From CAG-791 sp963593905 (GTDB lineage: Bacteria; Bacillota; Clostridia; Lachnospirales; Lachnospiraceae): DNA of 64,000 bases. Location: positions 1 to 64,000 of the forward strand of contig CAVBBL010000009.1 of the NCBI GenBank assembly GCA_963593905.1, given 5' to 3'. How positions within the stretch are numbered: the stretch's first letter is position 1; every line of letters starts with the position of its first letter. The translations under genes and the position numbers were made by a program. Positions 1-7,558 of this stretch are shown piece by piece. The notes beneath the pieces were generated by a model. That model saw only the letters and a program-made list of their open reading frames with translations. It was not told the origin of the DNA and searched no databases.

Positions 1-622
1 TACCCTTCTTCATCTCGCCGCCGTACCAGGTGTTCAGGATTACCTGCTCCTTGGAAGTGATATTGAAGGCTACGCAGGTCTCGGAGTTCAGGCCAAGCTC
101 TGCATAGTTGTCAACCTTTGCCTTGGAAGCATTGTAAACGATGAAATCAGGCTCGAAGTTAGCCAGCTCTTCCTCAGTGGGACGAATGAACATGTTGGTA
201 ACAAAGTGAGCCTGCCAAGCAACCTCTACGATGAAACGAACTGCCATTCTGGTATCTGCATTAGCGCCGCAGAATGCGTCTACTACGAACAGTCTCTTAT
301 TGGAGAGTTCCTTCTTTGCCAGCTCCTTAACGGTAGCCCAGGTCTCCTCGGTCATAGGATGATTGTCATTCTTGTACTCGTCGGTGGTCCACCAAACGGT
401 ATCCTTGGAATTCTCATCCACTACGATGTACTTATCTTTGGGAGAACGGCCGGTGTAGATACCTGTCATAACGTTGACAGCGCCAAGCTCACTCTCCTGA
501 CCCTTCTCATAGCCTTCCAGGTCAGCCTTTGTCTCCTCTGCAAATAAAGTCTCATAGGAGGGATTGTGAACGATCTCTGTGGTTCCTGTGATGCCATACT
601 TTGTTAAATCAATAAGTGCCAT
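1..622 (-). CDS. pckA: Phosphoenolpyruvate carboxykinase (ATP), 5' part
   Basis: Converts oxaloacetate and ATP to PEP, CO2 and ADP in the cytoplasm; in fermentative gut Firmicutes it often runs in the CO2-fixing direction. The reverse strand reads from ATG at 622 (MALIDLTKYGITGTTEIVHN) with an AGGAG site ahead, and runs off the window edge after about 207 residues. It contains TGIYTGRSPKDKYIV, the PEPCK substrate-binding arginine loop, and ends in the WYGGEMKKG motif of the ATP-dependent family. The nucleotide-binding P-loop lies beyond the edge. It has its own promoter and is separated from the defence island by about 220 bp. The identification is firm; only the C-terminal part is unseen. 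Confidence 0.96.
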   Translation of the reverse strand, partial: MALIDLTKYGITGTTEIVHNPSYETLFAEETKADLEGYEKGQESELGAVNVMTGIYTGRSPKDKYIVVDENSKDTVWWTTDEYKNDNHPMTEETWATVKELAKKELSNKRLFVVDAFCGANADTRMAVRFIVEVAWQAHFVTNMFIRPTEEELANFEPDFIVYNASKAKVDNYAELGLNSETCVAFNITSKEQVILNTWYGGEMKKG

Positions 623-702
623 CTTCAAAGTTCTCCTCTTCTTCTGTATTATTTATCTTCAAAAGCCGTATTTACGAGCTTTGAGACATCCATCATCATC
701 CA

Positions 703-730
703 ATTATACATGAATACCGGTTAAAATCAA
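703..730 (-). promoter_or_regulatory. Putative sigma-A promoter of pckA
   Basis: On the reverse strand a -10 TATAAT (703-708) lies 16 bp downstream of TTGATT (725-730), with TG just ahead of the -10. It is 80 bp upstream of the pckA start codon. The rest of 623-844 shows no gene. Confidence 0.6.
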
Positions 731-844
731 CCTGCAGAAAATGAAATGATTGTAAAATCCAGATAAAAACGGGGCAAAAACGAGGTTATGGAAGCTTTAC
801 AGTATCTTAACGCTTATGTATTCTACTATAATATTTCCATCCTG

Positions 845-1363
845 TTAGCACATAATTGCATCCTTAATTTCCGAATAATTCCAATAAAATTTCCAATCTT
901 TTCCGATCCTCCACCCCTTTACATGATATCCGGTATTACGCAATATCGCCGGACATTTTTCTTTTTCTATCACATACGAGTTATAAATCACTACGATTTT
1001 TAAACCATCATTTACAGCTTTCTCACATTCATATTCTATGTAACTGCGATAATCGACATAATGACACCTTGCACACCGTTTAGTCCAGCTATTGTAGCTG
1101 CCGCAATATTGGCAACCTCCCTTCGTGAGATTTCCTGTCTGCTCTCCCACAATCAGAACAAAGGTATGGGATGCATTAAGCCTGTCAGCTAAAGAACTTT
1201 TGATTGTACAATACAGGCTGGTGTCTCTGGACTGCGTCAATTCATGCGCATCTGTAAAATTCAACGACCAGTAATCACTGCTATTCCATGTATAAAGCTG
1301 ATCAATCAGATCTTTATCTCCGGTCCAATCACCGGCAATATATGTTTTCGTTCTATACGGCAT
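845..1363 (-). CDS. TIR-like protein, Thoeris ThsB-type
   Basis: 172-residue protein starting MPYRTKTYIAGDW. The beta1 strand, the segment FTDAHELTQSRDTSLY and the strand TFVLIVGEQTG match the ThsB/DUF1863 (TIR-like) family, in which TIR domains sense phage and make a nucleotide signal from NAD. A Cys-rich insert (CQYCGS, CARCHY, about residues 84-101) could bind a metal; such inserts occur in this family next to the glutamate-bearing segment SYIEYECEKAV. It lies 10 nt downstream of the macro-domain gene, so the two are surely co-transcribed. Its leader and ribosome site (GAAATGAGGAGG) overlap the end of that gene. Inference: signal-producing half of a Thoeris-like defence system. Confidence 0.8.
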   Translation of the reverse strand: MPYRTKTYIAGDWTGDKDLIDQLYTWNSSDYWSLNFTDAHELTQSRDTSLYCTIKSSLADRLNASHTFVLIVGEQTGNLTKGGCQYCGSYNSWTKRCARCHYVDYRSYIEYECEKAVNDGLKIVVIYNSYVIEKEKCPAILRNTGYHVKGWRIGKDWKFYWNYSEIKDAIMC

Positions 1364-1373
1364 CTAAACCTCC

Positions 1374-2534
1374 TCATTTCTCAGCAGCCTGGCTGCGAAG
1401 AGACGACGAGGATTTCAGCTTCCCGTCTCCCATCAGGGCTATTTCCTCGATATCTTCCGGCAAAGCCACTACAATAATCTGTCCCTGAATCAAATCAGCG
1501 TGTGCCATAAAACTCTCTTTCAACAAAGAGAATGCCTCTCCAATAGATAATCCTGTTCTGGATCTTCCGGTTCCCAGTATTGGAAGATACAAATCATATC
1601 CCTGACCCACAGCATTGTACTTTTCCAAAAGTGCTTCAACTGATTTATCTATATTTTCTGCGGTGCTGTGCGCTATGTTTTGTTTATCAAAATCTGAAAA
1701 TGCCACCAGAAAATAGCTGGCATTTTTACTTTCAACAATTGCTATGGAGCCTATCGGATATATTTGTTGCCTACCCTTTGGATTTTCTGCAATTCCAATA
1801 CTCAATGTTCCGAATCTTTGTAAACTCATAACAATTCTTTTGTAAAGTTCTTCTTCACTCACGCCACTTTTCTGCATACGTGTTAGCCACTGTCCATGAA
1901 TTGTTGTCTCTGAAACCAATGGAACCGGATCTTCCTCAAGTCTTCTTGTTATGTGGGTATCAAATGCTGTATTGACCGGTATGACAATGATATTCTTTGT
2001 CTTTTTTCGATTTCCAAATCCGTATTTGAATAAATCTCCTGAGACAACCTTTACACAATTCTTTCCCTTCTTCCAGATGATATTGCTTTGTTCCTCATCC
2101 AAATTTGATTCAGCTATTGCGACAAGCAAAAACTTCACCAGCAAATTTTCCAAAGGCAATGACTTCATCTTATCTTTTTCCGTCTTTGTAATATTTTCAT
2201 CCCGTTCCAGCAAATTATGTAAATGTGTTCTCAACACATCTTCCCTGCCTGAATCCAGAAAATCATTGATGAAATTTTTCATTTCATCAAGCATTTTTTC
2301 TTCGAGACCGATCATTGATAATGCTTCCCTCAGCACACCGGGAACATCATCGACTCTATTCATCAGATTACTTGTCCTTGTTTTATTTAAATACAGTGCT
2401 TCTCCTACCTTGTTTCGCACATGACAGGTCGTGACAATCGGATTTAGAAAAGCATTCAAAAAATCCACATCTGCTATGTTTCTGTTTTTCGCATAAGCCT
2501 TTATTTCTCTTGTCAATACTGATAATTTTGCCAT
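1374..2534 (-). CDS. Macro-domain protein with helical N-terminal domain, ThsA-like
   Basis: 386 residues. About residues 158-365 form a ThsA/DUF6430-type macro domain: a GDLF strand, IIVIPVNTAFDTHI, TTIHGQW, YPIGSIAIV, FLVAFSDFD and LPILGTGRSRTGLS, which is the ligand loop. In type II Thoeris such domains bind a TIR-made ADP-ribose conjugate. The N-terminal 155 residues are helical and charged, with no membrane segments, unlike the two-helix membrane effector usual in type II ThsA. A segment LYLNKTRTSNLMNRVDDVP resembles a module I have seen at the N-terminus of other defence proteins but cannot name. It is first in the operon with the TIR gene. The C-terminal SSSSLRSQAAEK is encoded by the short repeat that also supplies the next gene's ribosome site. 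Confidence 0.72.
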   Translation of the reverse strand: MAKLSVLTREIKAYAKNRNIADVDFLNAFLNPIVTTCHVRNKVGEALYLNKTRTSNLMNRVDDVPGVLREALSMIGLEEKMLDEMKNFINDFLDSGREDVLRTHLHNLLERDENITKTEKDKMKSLPLENLLVKFLLVAIAESNLDEEQSNIIWKKGKNCVKVVSGDLFKYGFGNRKKTKNIIVIPVNTAFDTHITRRLEEDPVPLVSETTIHGQWLTRMQKSGVSEEELYKRIVMSLQRFGTLSIGIAENPKGRQQIYPIGSIAIVESKNASYFLVAFSDFDKQNIAHSTAENIDKSVEALLEKYNAVGQGYDLYLPILGTGRSRTGLSIGEAFSLLKESFMAHADLIQGQIIVVALPEDIEEIALMGDGKLKSSSSLRSQAAEK

Positions 2535-2698
2535 CTGTTTCCTTTACATTCCTAAACAGGATAACCGCAGCATAACTCTGCGGGAACGATTTAATTTTCT
2601 AAAGAAGTTACATTGGAGACACAGAACAGAGTTAGCTGTTTCAAGGCGCCAGAGACATTCAACTACTGTACCTGCATAAAATTTAAGGAGGTTGAAAT

Positions 2699-3433
2699 TT
2701 GAATACTTTCCACCAAAAAGTTAAAATAAGTTCAAATCGGGCAGGACTGCAGGATATCTGGAACGCCGACATGTTAATCGGCGCTCAATATTCCTCTCAT
2801 GATTTTCCACTCTGTCCGACAACAGCTACTGAGGTTCCCAAGGTTCTTATCTCTTTTGCTGAAGCAAAAACTCTTCATAATAAGGAAATAAAGCTTGGTC
2901 ATACCGACTATCATCACGATGCCTTCATTCACTTCTATATTGATGACCAGAGGTTCGACGGAAAACGAAGCAGTATTTGGCTATATCCGGATAAAGCACT
3001 TGAAATTATCAGGCATTTTTCCGGGATCATTGCGCCGGATTTTTCTACATACGGTGATTTTCCGGATCCAATCAAGAGAATGAACTTCTACAAAATGAAT
3101 GGCTTCGGCTACTGGATAGGCTCTCTCGGCATTCCGGTAATCAGCAATGTACGTTGGGGCAGGGAAGAGACCTGGTCTTACTGTTTTGACAGCAATCCCC
3201 ATAATAGTATGATTGCCATCGGAACTGTTGCAAGCCGTATTCATCGGTTAGAAAACAGACCTTTATTTGAAAATGGTCTCTTTCACATGGTTGAAACTCT
3301 TCAGCCACATACGATTATCACCTATGGTTCATCGAACTATAGATGTTTCGACCTTCTCCGGCAAGCCGGAATCAAAATTGTTTCCTTCCAAAGTCAAACC
3401 AGTCAGGCTTTTGCCAAGAGGAAACAATCATGA
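2699..3433 (+). CDS. DUF4417 family protein
   Basis: 244 residues from a TTG start, chosen because a perfect AAGGAGG sits 7 nt upstream. The central block IIAPDFSTYGDFP, then RMNFYKMNGFGYW, then IPVISNVRWG, is the signature of DUF4417, a family of unknown biochemistry found on plasmids, phages and mobile islands. No signal peptide or membrane helix is visible. Its stop codon overlaps the next gene's ATG by three bases (ATGA-type overlap), so translation is coupled to the deaminase gene. It diverges from the Thoeris-like operon across 164 bp. What it does for the deaminase module is unknown. Confidence 0.75.
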   Translation: MNTFHQKVKISSNRAGLQDIWNADMLIGAQYSSHDFPLCPTTATEVPKVLISFAEAKTLHNKEIKLGHTDYHHDAFIHFYIDDQRFDGKRSSIWLYPDKALEIIRHFSGIIAPDFSTYGDFPDPIKRMNFYKMNGFGYWIGSLGIPVISNVRWGREETWSYCFDSNPHNSMIAIGTVASRIHRLENRPLFENGLFHMVETLQPHTIITYGSSNYRCFDLLRQAGIKIVSFQSQTSQAFAKRKQS

Positions 3434-3954
3434 GTAAGGGCGCAAGCGGACTTTTTTACGGCACCTTAGGATCAAATCCAAATCCTAAATTCAATAACGA
3501 TGTGTACGTTGCCATCACTAAAGCGCTTATGCATCTATCTGTACAGGCATGGGCAAGGCAAAAATGCAGCGAACTCACCGGCAAAACAAAAAAGAATTTC
3601 AATACCGCCTGTATTGCATTTGATCAGAAAACCGGGAAATATTATTATGGACGAAATGCAGGATACCGAGAAGAAGGATATGTACGTAATCCCATCCTCT
3701 TTGGAGATTCCACCCACAAAGGAATTCTCCCCAAACAATCATTGAATAAATATCCCGTAGGAAACTGTGCAGAAGTGGATGCAATAAATCACGCATTAAA
3801 TGACGGAGCTCAACTTAAAAATCTACATATCACAACCATACATACATCCAAGAAACAGTTTGGGGAATATAAGAAATCCTGCGAAAATTGCACCTATGCT
3901 TTTCATGGAAGAATCCTGAATAACTATTCCGGCTGGATAAACGGAGGTAACTGA
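3430..3954 (+). CDS. YwqJ-like deaminase, candidate toxin domain without delivery module
   Basis: 174 residues from the ATG at 3430 (GAGG eight bases upstream; overlaps the previous stop). The deaminase-fold metal site is visible: GNCAEVDAINHAL (residues 112-124, C-A-E replacing H-A-E) and SCENC (150-154) supply the zinc ligands and catalytic glutamate. This arrangement is typical of YwqJ-type nucleic-acid deaminases, which usually form the C-terminus of large secreted polymorphic toxins. Here the domain stands alone behind a short Gly-rich head (SKGASGLFYGTLGS) that resembles the linker before such toxin tips. It has no secretion signal. Together with the following gene it looks like a detached toxin/immunity cassette. 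Target base and substrate cannot be read from sequence. Confidence 0.72.
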   Translation: MSKGASGLFYGTLGSNPNPKFNNDVYVAITKALMHLSVQAWARQKCSELTGKTKKNFNTACIAFDQKTGKYYYGRNAGYREEGYVRNPILFGDSTHKGILPKQSLNKYPVGNCAEVDAINHALNDGAQLKNLHITTIHTSKKQFGEYKKSCENCTYAFHGRILNNYSGWINGGN

Positions 3955-3956
3955 TT

Positions 3957-4496
3957 ATGGACACACGTTTCGATACCATTTCAATGAACGGACGCATGGC
4001 TTATGTAATCATGTGCGTTGAAAAATATCTCAAGTCCATCTATCCCAATAAGGATTGGACTTTACTGGCTGAAAAGCTCTGGTCCGCCACTTCTATGAAC
4101 TGGGGTGATTGGACAGAAATATATAGCAGTTACATTCCCGACGTATTGTTTCAATATGATAACTATGATGAAGAACTCTCTTTTGGAATGACACCGTCTG
4201 AATACACGAAAATCAAAAAAATATACGCCGGAATTACAGAAGGCCTGGAAGATAATCCTGAAGATGAGGTCAATTTCATATTAAACAAGCCTTTTGAAAT
4301 AGCTACCGTATATGAAGGTACCACTATCGGAAACGGTTCTGCGTCATTGGATATAATCAATGCGACAGAAGCCCTTCTCATTAATCATACCATATCCCTT
4401 CCTGATTATCATTCTGTGGAATTTTCCAAATTCACAGAATGTAATGGCTGGGGAGATGATTTTGATGGTAAAAAGCTTTCAATCATATTAAATTAG
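3957..4496 (+). CDS. Acidic protein, candidate immunity partner of the deaminase
   Basis: 179 residues, starting 2 nt after the deaminase stop with GGAGG 9 nt upstream. It is acidic and Trp/Tyr-rich (NWGDWTEIYSSYIPD), with no signal peptide, no membrane segment and no catalytic motif I recognise. Small acidic cytoplasmic proteins directly downstream of toxin domains are usually immunity proteins, and that is the only basis for this suggestion. A hairpin follows the stop. Confidence 0.5.
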   Translation: MDTRFDTISMNGRMAYVIMCVEKYLKSIYPNKDWTLLAEKLWSATSMNWGDWTEIYSSYIPDVLFQYDNYDEELSFGMTPSEYTKIKKIYAGITEGLEDNPEDEVNFILNKPFEIATVYEGTTIGNGSASLDIINATEALLINHTISLPDYHSVEFSKFTECNGWGDDFDGKKLSIILN

Positions 4497-4501
4497 TCAA
4501 A

Positions 4502-4545
4502 ATTGGCGATTGGCGACCCCCCAGATATTTTCACCAATCGCCAAT
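4502..4545 (+). terminator. Hairpin after the deaminase operon
   Basis: Perfect 12-bp stem ATTGGCGATTGG / CCAATCGCCAAT with a 20-nt loop, five bases after the stop at 4496. There is no U-run, so it may be a weak terminator or a 3' stabilising hairpin. Confidence 0.45.
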
Positions 4546-4607
4546 AACTGTTTACCCCAATATTTGTCTTCCTGCATTCCTTTGCTCAGCGCAGAGAGAT
4601 GTAATCC

Positions 4608-5166
4608 TTAGAATATGCTGAGTAACGGCTTTATTTCCTCATCCAGTGTCTTCTTCAATTCTTCCATGCACTTAGCATAATATTTGAATTTCGGAAGGGC
4701 TTTTTCCTGTGCCGCCTTATAGCCTGTAAAGTCAATGGTTGATTTAATCACATCGGCATAGTCATCGTATTCCTCCATGGTAATGCCATAATTTTCCAGC
4801 ATGCTCTCATCATATTTCGTGAAGGATTGCAGCTGTGCAAAGAGTCTGTCAAACTCCTGAAAGAGTTTCACGAAAATCTTCTTTTCCTTTACAGACATTA
4901 CCGGTACGTCAGCCGGTTTCTCCCACCAGCCACTCGCCGGCCTTATAGAAGGAGGAAAACTGGAGCTGGTTTTTGACCTGCTCGAATTCGGCATCGGACA
5001 GGGGTTCGCCGTTTAAGCGGTCTTTGTTATTCTGTTCCAGGATGTATTTAAAGTTTTTCCAGAGGTCTTCTTCTGTTTTGAGGTCTTCCCGGTATGTCCA
5101 CTGGGAATCTCCGTAGATGAGTTGGTCGATGAGTTTTTTCTCGATGAGGTTCTCTAATTCCGGCAT
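4608..5166 (-). pseudogene. hsdR: Type I restriction enzyme R subunit remnant
   Basis: From ATG at 5166 the frame reads MPELENLIEKKLIDQLIYGD and on to FYKAGEWLVGE, the first 80-odd residues of an HsdR motor/nuclease subunit. It stops at 4909. A different frame beginning inside this stretch (KPADVPVMSVKEKKIF) continues to 4608 with an HsdR-like C-proximal helical segment. The nuclease, DEAD-box and helicase domains, roughly 800 residues, are missing. The gene therefore has a large internal deletion plus a frame change at about 4910-4945 and cannot encode a working translocase. It lies downstream of the half-hsdS gene on the same strand, as expected of a decayed type I locus. Confidence 0.72.
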
Positions 5167-5218
5167 TTTTTTCGTCCTTTTGTCGGTGGCGTAGGAGTTG
5201 TATGTGTGACTACCCGGC

Positions 5219-5434
5219 CATGCACCGAGGCGCGGCAGAATGGCTCCGCACGACCATGCCCCGCGGCGCAGCAGAATGGCTCCGCACGACCATGCCCCGC
5301 GGCGCAGCAGAATGGCTCCGCACGGCCATGCCCCGGGGCGCAGCAGAATGGCTCCGCACGGCCATGCCCCGGGGCACAGCAGAATGGCTCCGCACGGCCA
5401 TGCCCCGGGGCACAGCAGATTGCTCGCACCATAC
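5219..5434. repeat. 36-bp tandem repeat, six units
   Basis: Units begin with CATGC at 5219, 5255, 5291, 5327, 5363 and 5399, exactly 36 bp apart, each containing GCAGAATGGCTCCGCAC. They are very GC-rich against AT-rich flanks. All frames stay open because 36 is a multiple of three, giving spurious 12-residue peptide repeats. There are no unique spacers, so it is not CRISPR. The last unit merges into the left arm of the long palindrome described next. Confidence 0.9.
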
Positions 5435-5649
5435 ACCTTGCGCCGTTTTGCTAAGGTTCGCCTCTCGTCTCCGGATGGCGCGGCCCGAACTCGCATCCCC
5501 GCCTGATGCGGGTCTGCTCAGACATTGCGGGCCTATCGGGCGCGCTCTGAAAGCGCGCCCGATACCATCCTGCGACTTCGATGCGGACCTAAGCAAAACT
5601 GGCGCTCGGTGTAAAGGATGCGATCCATTCTGCTGCGCCCCGGTGCATT
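5399..5649. repeat. Long imperfect palindrome (about 65-bp arms) with central hairpin
   Basis: The left arm (5399-5461) and the reverse complement of the right arm (5583-5649) align over their whole length: CCGGGGC, CAGCAGA, CTCGCA, TACAC, GCGCC and TTTTGCTAAGG are shared in order with few mismatches. At the centre is a perfect 13-bp stem, TATCGGGCGCGCT / AGCGCGCCCGATA (5534-5564). The 36-bp tandem repeats are amplifications of the outer part of the left arm. It lies between the hsdR remnant and half-hsdS. It looks like a non-autonomous palindromic element; no transposase is nearby. Confidence 0.8.
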
Positions 5650-5701
5650 ACGTTTTAGCAACCTGTATATGGTTCTTCGTCCGTTCTAATTTCTGTCCTT
5701 C

Positions 5702-6253
5702 TTATACGAACATATTTTGCAGCATATATTTCTTAATTTCCTGCAATTCTTCAAGCTTACGTTGATGAAGAGTGATGAGGTGGTCAAGAGACTCTAAATA
5801 ATCTCCTATTTTTCTCTGTTCTTCCATAGATGTGTATGGGATTTCAATAATCTTCATTCCATCAATATCTATGCTTCTACCATCTCTTATTCCATAAACA
5901 TGTGGTACCAATTTATGCTTTATAAATTCATGCGACCGGAAGTATGGATAATAGAATCTCGAATCAGCTATATCACTGTGAAATGTATGATATGCTGGGC
6001 TTATAATGCCATCTAATGATGATTTTTCAAGTCCATCCTCAAAGGAACGAAGATGTACAATAAAATCATCTTTTCGCACCATTTTATAGTTAGACAGATT
6101 TGACTCGTCATACATTAAATTTCGGTCAGAATCTTTTCTTTTTACCGTTCCTCCACCCTGAATGATTGTCAAAGCTGGCAGCTCTGTATGGTTTTTTTCA
6201 GAGTATTCTTCGAATACATCCCCCAACTTACGCTGTTCCCAAGGAATAGGCAT
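5702..6253 (-). pseudogene. hsdS: Type I restriction specificity subunit, C-terminal half
   Basis: 183 residues beginning MPIPWEQRKLGDVFEEYSE. WEQRKLG is the conserved segment that opens the second target-recognition domain of HsdS. One recognition domain follows, then the coiled-coil spacer MEEQRKIGDYLESLDHLIT and the C-terminal conserved helix. The first recognition domain is absent: the DNA upstream switches abruptly to abiEii, whose last codons overlap this start. A half-size HsdS can in principle dimerise, but no hsdM and no intact hsdR are present here, so I treat it as a remnant. Confidence 0.75.
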
Positions 6254-6749
6254 TCACTCTGGGAGGTTCCATATCGAGTATTACAGGAAAATCCATTTTG
6301 ACGGCATCCGGATAAATTACATCCCCAAAACCAATATCGATACCAACCGGTATTTTTGTTCGGTCAAGATATGCCAAAGCAGAAATATGCAGGCCATGAT
6401 ACTCTTTAAATTCTGTTATATCATCCACTGTAATGGAATCAACATCAAACGCAAGTGCATCATCGATATCCTGAGAAAAAATCTCCTGAAATACACTCTT
6501 CATTTCTACACTGCTGTTGGATATCCTTCGTGCGAGCAGGTCCACATCGGTTGTTGCCCGTTCATAATTACGCTCAAATATTGCATACAGTAATATGCCG
6601 CCCTTCAAGACAAAATGCTCCGCGTATTCAGATACAGAAATCCGATATATTGTTCTCTCCAGGCCATAGTAGGTGAGAGCCTCTTGAAAAGTACATCCAT
6701 TTTTTATTGCGAAAGTCTTAAGCCTCGCTTTTACAGAATCAGCATTCAT
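6228..6749 (-). pseudogene. abiEii: AbiEii-family nucleotidyltransferase toxin, truncated
   Basis: 173 residues against roughly 280-300 in intact AbiEii. The nucleotidyltransferase motifs are present: FVLKGGILLY (a variant of KGGTAL) and RATTDVDLLAR carrying the two metal-binding aspartates. The sequence runs normally to EPPRVNAYSLG and then ends within two codons, because the DNA continues as hsdS. The C-terminal helical half needed for tRNA-nucleotide transfer is lost. The start overlaps the antitoxin stop. Inference: a deletion joined abiEii to hsdS, leaving a probably inactive toxin. Confidence 0.78.
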
Positions 6750-7327
6750 TATACAAGCACCTCCAGATATGTTCTTACTATTTTTTCACATCGAAGGAGT
6801 TTTGCATATGCATAAAGCCTGTCAATTTGCCTATTCTCCCGTTTCAGGTAGTTCTTAAGCACCTCAGATGTTTCCTCAATTCCAACCTTGTTCCTGTAAT
6901 AGATGATATCCACCACAGTTTTCTCTACATCGAAAATATGGAAACAATTATCTCCATCGCATATTTCAGTCACACCGAGGGCCATTCTTGAAGAATCAAA
7001 ATAGAAAATTTTTATCTCCGGCCATTCAGGAAGTGTATTTACTTTTTTCTTTCGTTCTATAGCAACGTCCACAGCATCGGCTAGAAAATCTGTAAGTCCG
7101 TAATATCGTGCTGCGCTCATCAAACATATTACACCATTCGGAGCATAAGCTTCCGCACTGAAAAAGTCGTTTTCATCGCCCCTGTACGTGAGATTCTCAT
7201 AGGTACTGCGATTTATCCTTGACAGTATTCCATCCCTTTCAAGCTTTCCGATTTTATAATAGGAATAACCCATATTTTTCAGTTCAGCGGTTGTGATAAA
7301 CTTTTTATTTTCACCTATCATGCCCAT
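6749..7327 (-). CDS. abiEi: AbiEi-family antitoxin/repressor
   Basis: 192 residues from the ATG at 7327, preferred over upstream GTG/ATG codons because GGAGG lies 8 nt before it. N-terminal winged helix: FITTAELKNMGYSYYKIGKL, followed by RINRSTYENL; then the AbiEi core with the segment GVICLMSAARYYGLTD and a helical C-terminal domain. AbiEi proteins bind inverted repeats in their own promoter and neutralise AbiEii in type IV toxin-antitoxin systems. This copy is intact while its toxin is truncated. A weak AT-rich upstream region (7337-7558) shows no other gene. Confidence 0.82.
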   Translation of the reverse strand: MGMIGENKKFITTAELKNMGYSYYKIGKLERDGILSRINRSTYENLTYRGDENDFFSAEAYAPNGVICLMSAARYYGLTDFLADAVDVAIERKKKVNTLPEWPEIKIFYFDSSRMALGVTEICDGDNCFHIFDVEKTVVDIIYYRNKVGIEETSEVLKNYLKRENRQIDRLYAYAKLLRCEKIVRTYLEVLV

Positions 7328-7558
7328 ACGCATCACCTCCGCCTATACCATATAACAATCCATATCTGATTTCAACTAATTTCGGCAGTTATTTAAACAG
7401 CCGATTTTAATTAAAATTTATCAAAATTCTTCCAGGGATTATCTTTTTCTTTCAAGAATTCCATGGGGCAGTCTCTGGAACGCATGCGAATTCTAAACTC
7501 TCGATGAAGTTTCTTTGTACTTGTTTATTGATTATGGTACGAATTCCTGTTCTGCCTG

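Noticed and set aside
5219..5434. CRISPR array
   Set aside because: Units are contiguous with no unique spacers and no cas genes are present.
5399..5649. Integron attC or phage attachment site
   Set aside because: The palindrome is suggestive, but no integrase is adjacent and no core site could be identified.
5202..5765. Long open frames on both strands through the 36-bp repeats (12-residue peptide repeats)
   Set aside because: They are open only because 36 is divisible by three; all frames are open at once, compositions are unlike proteins and no ribosome site is suitable.
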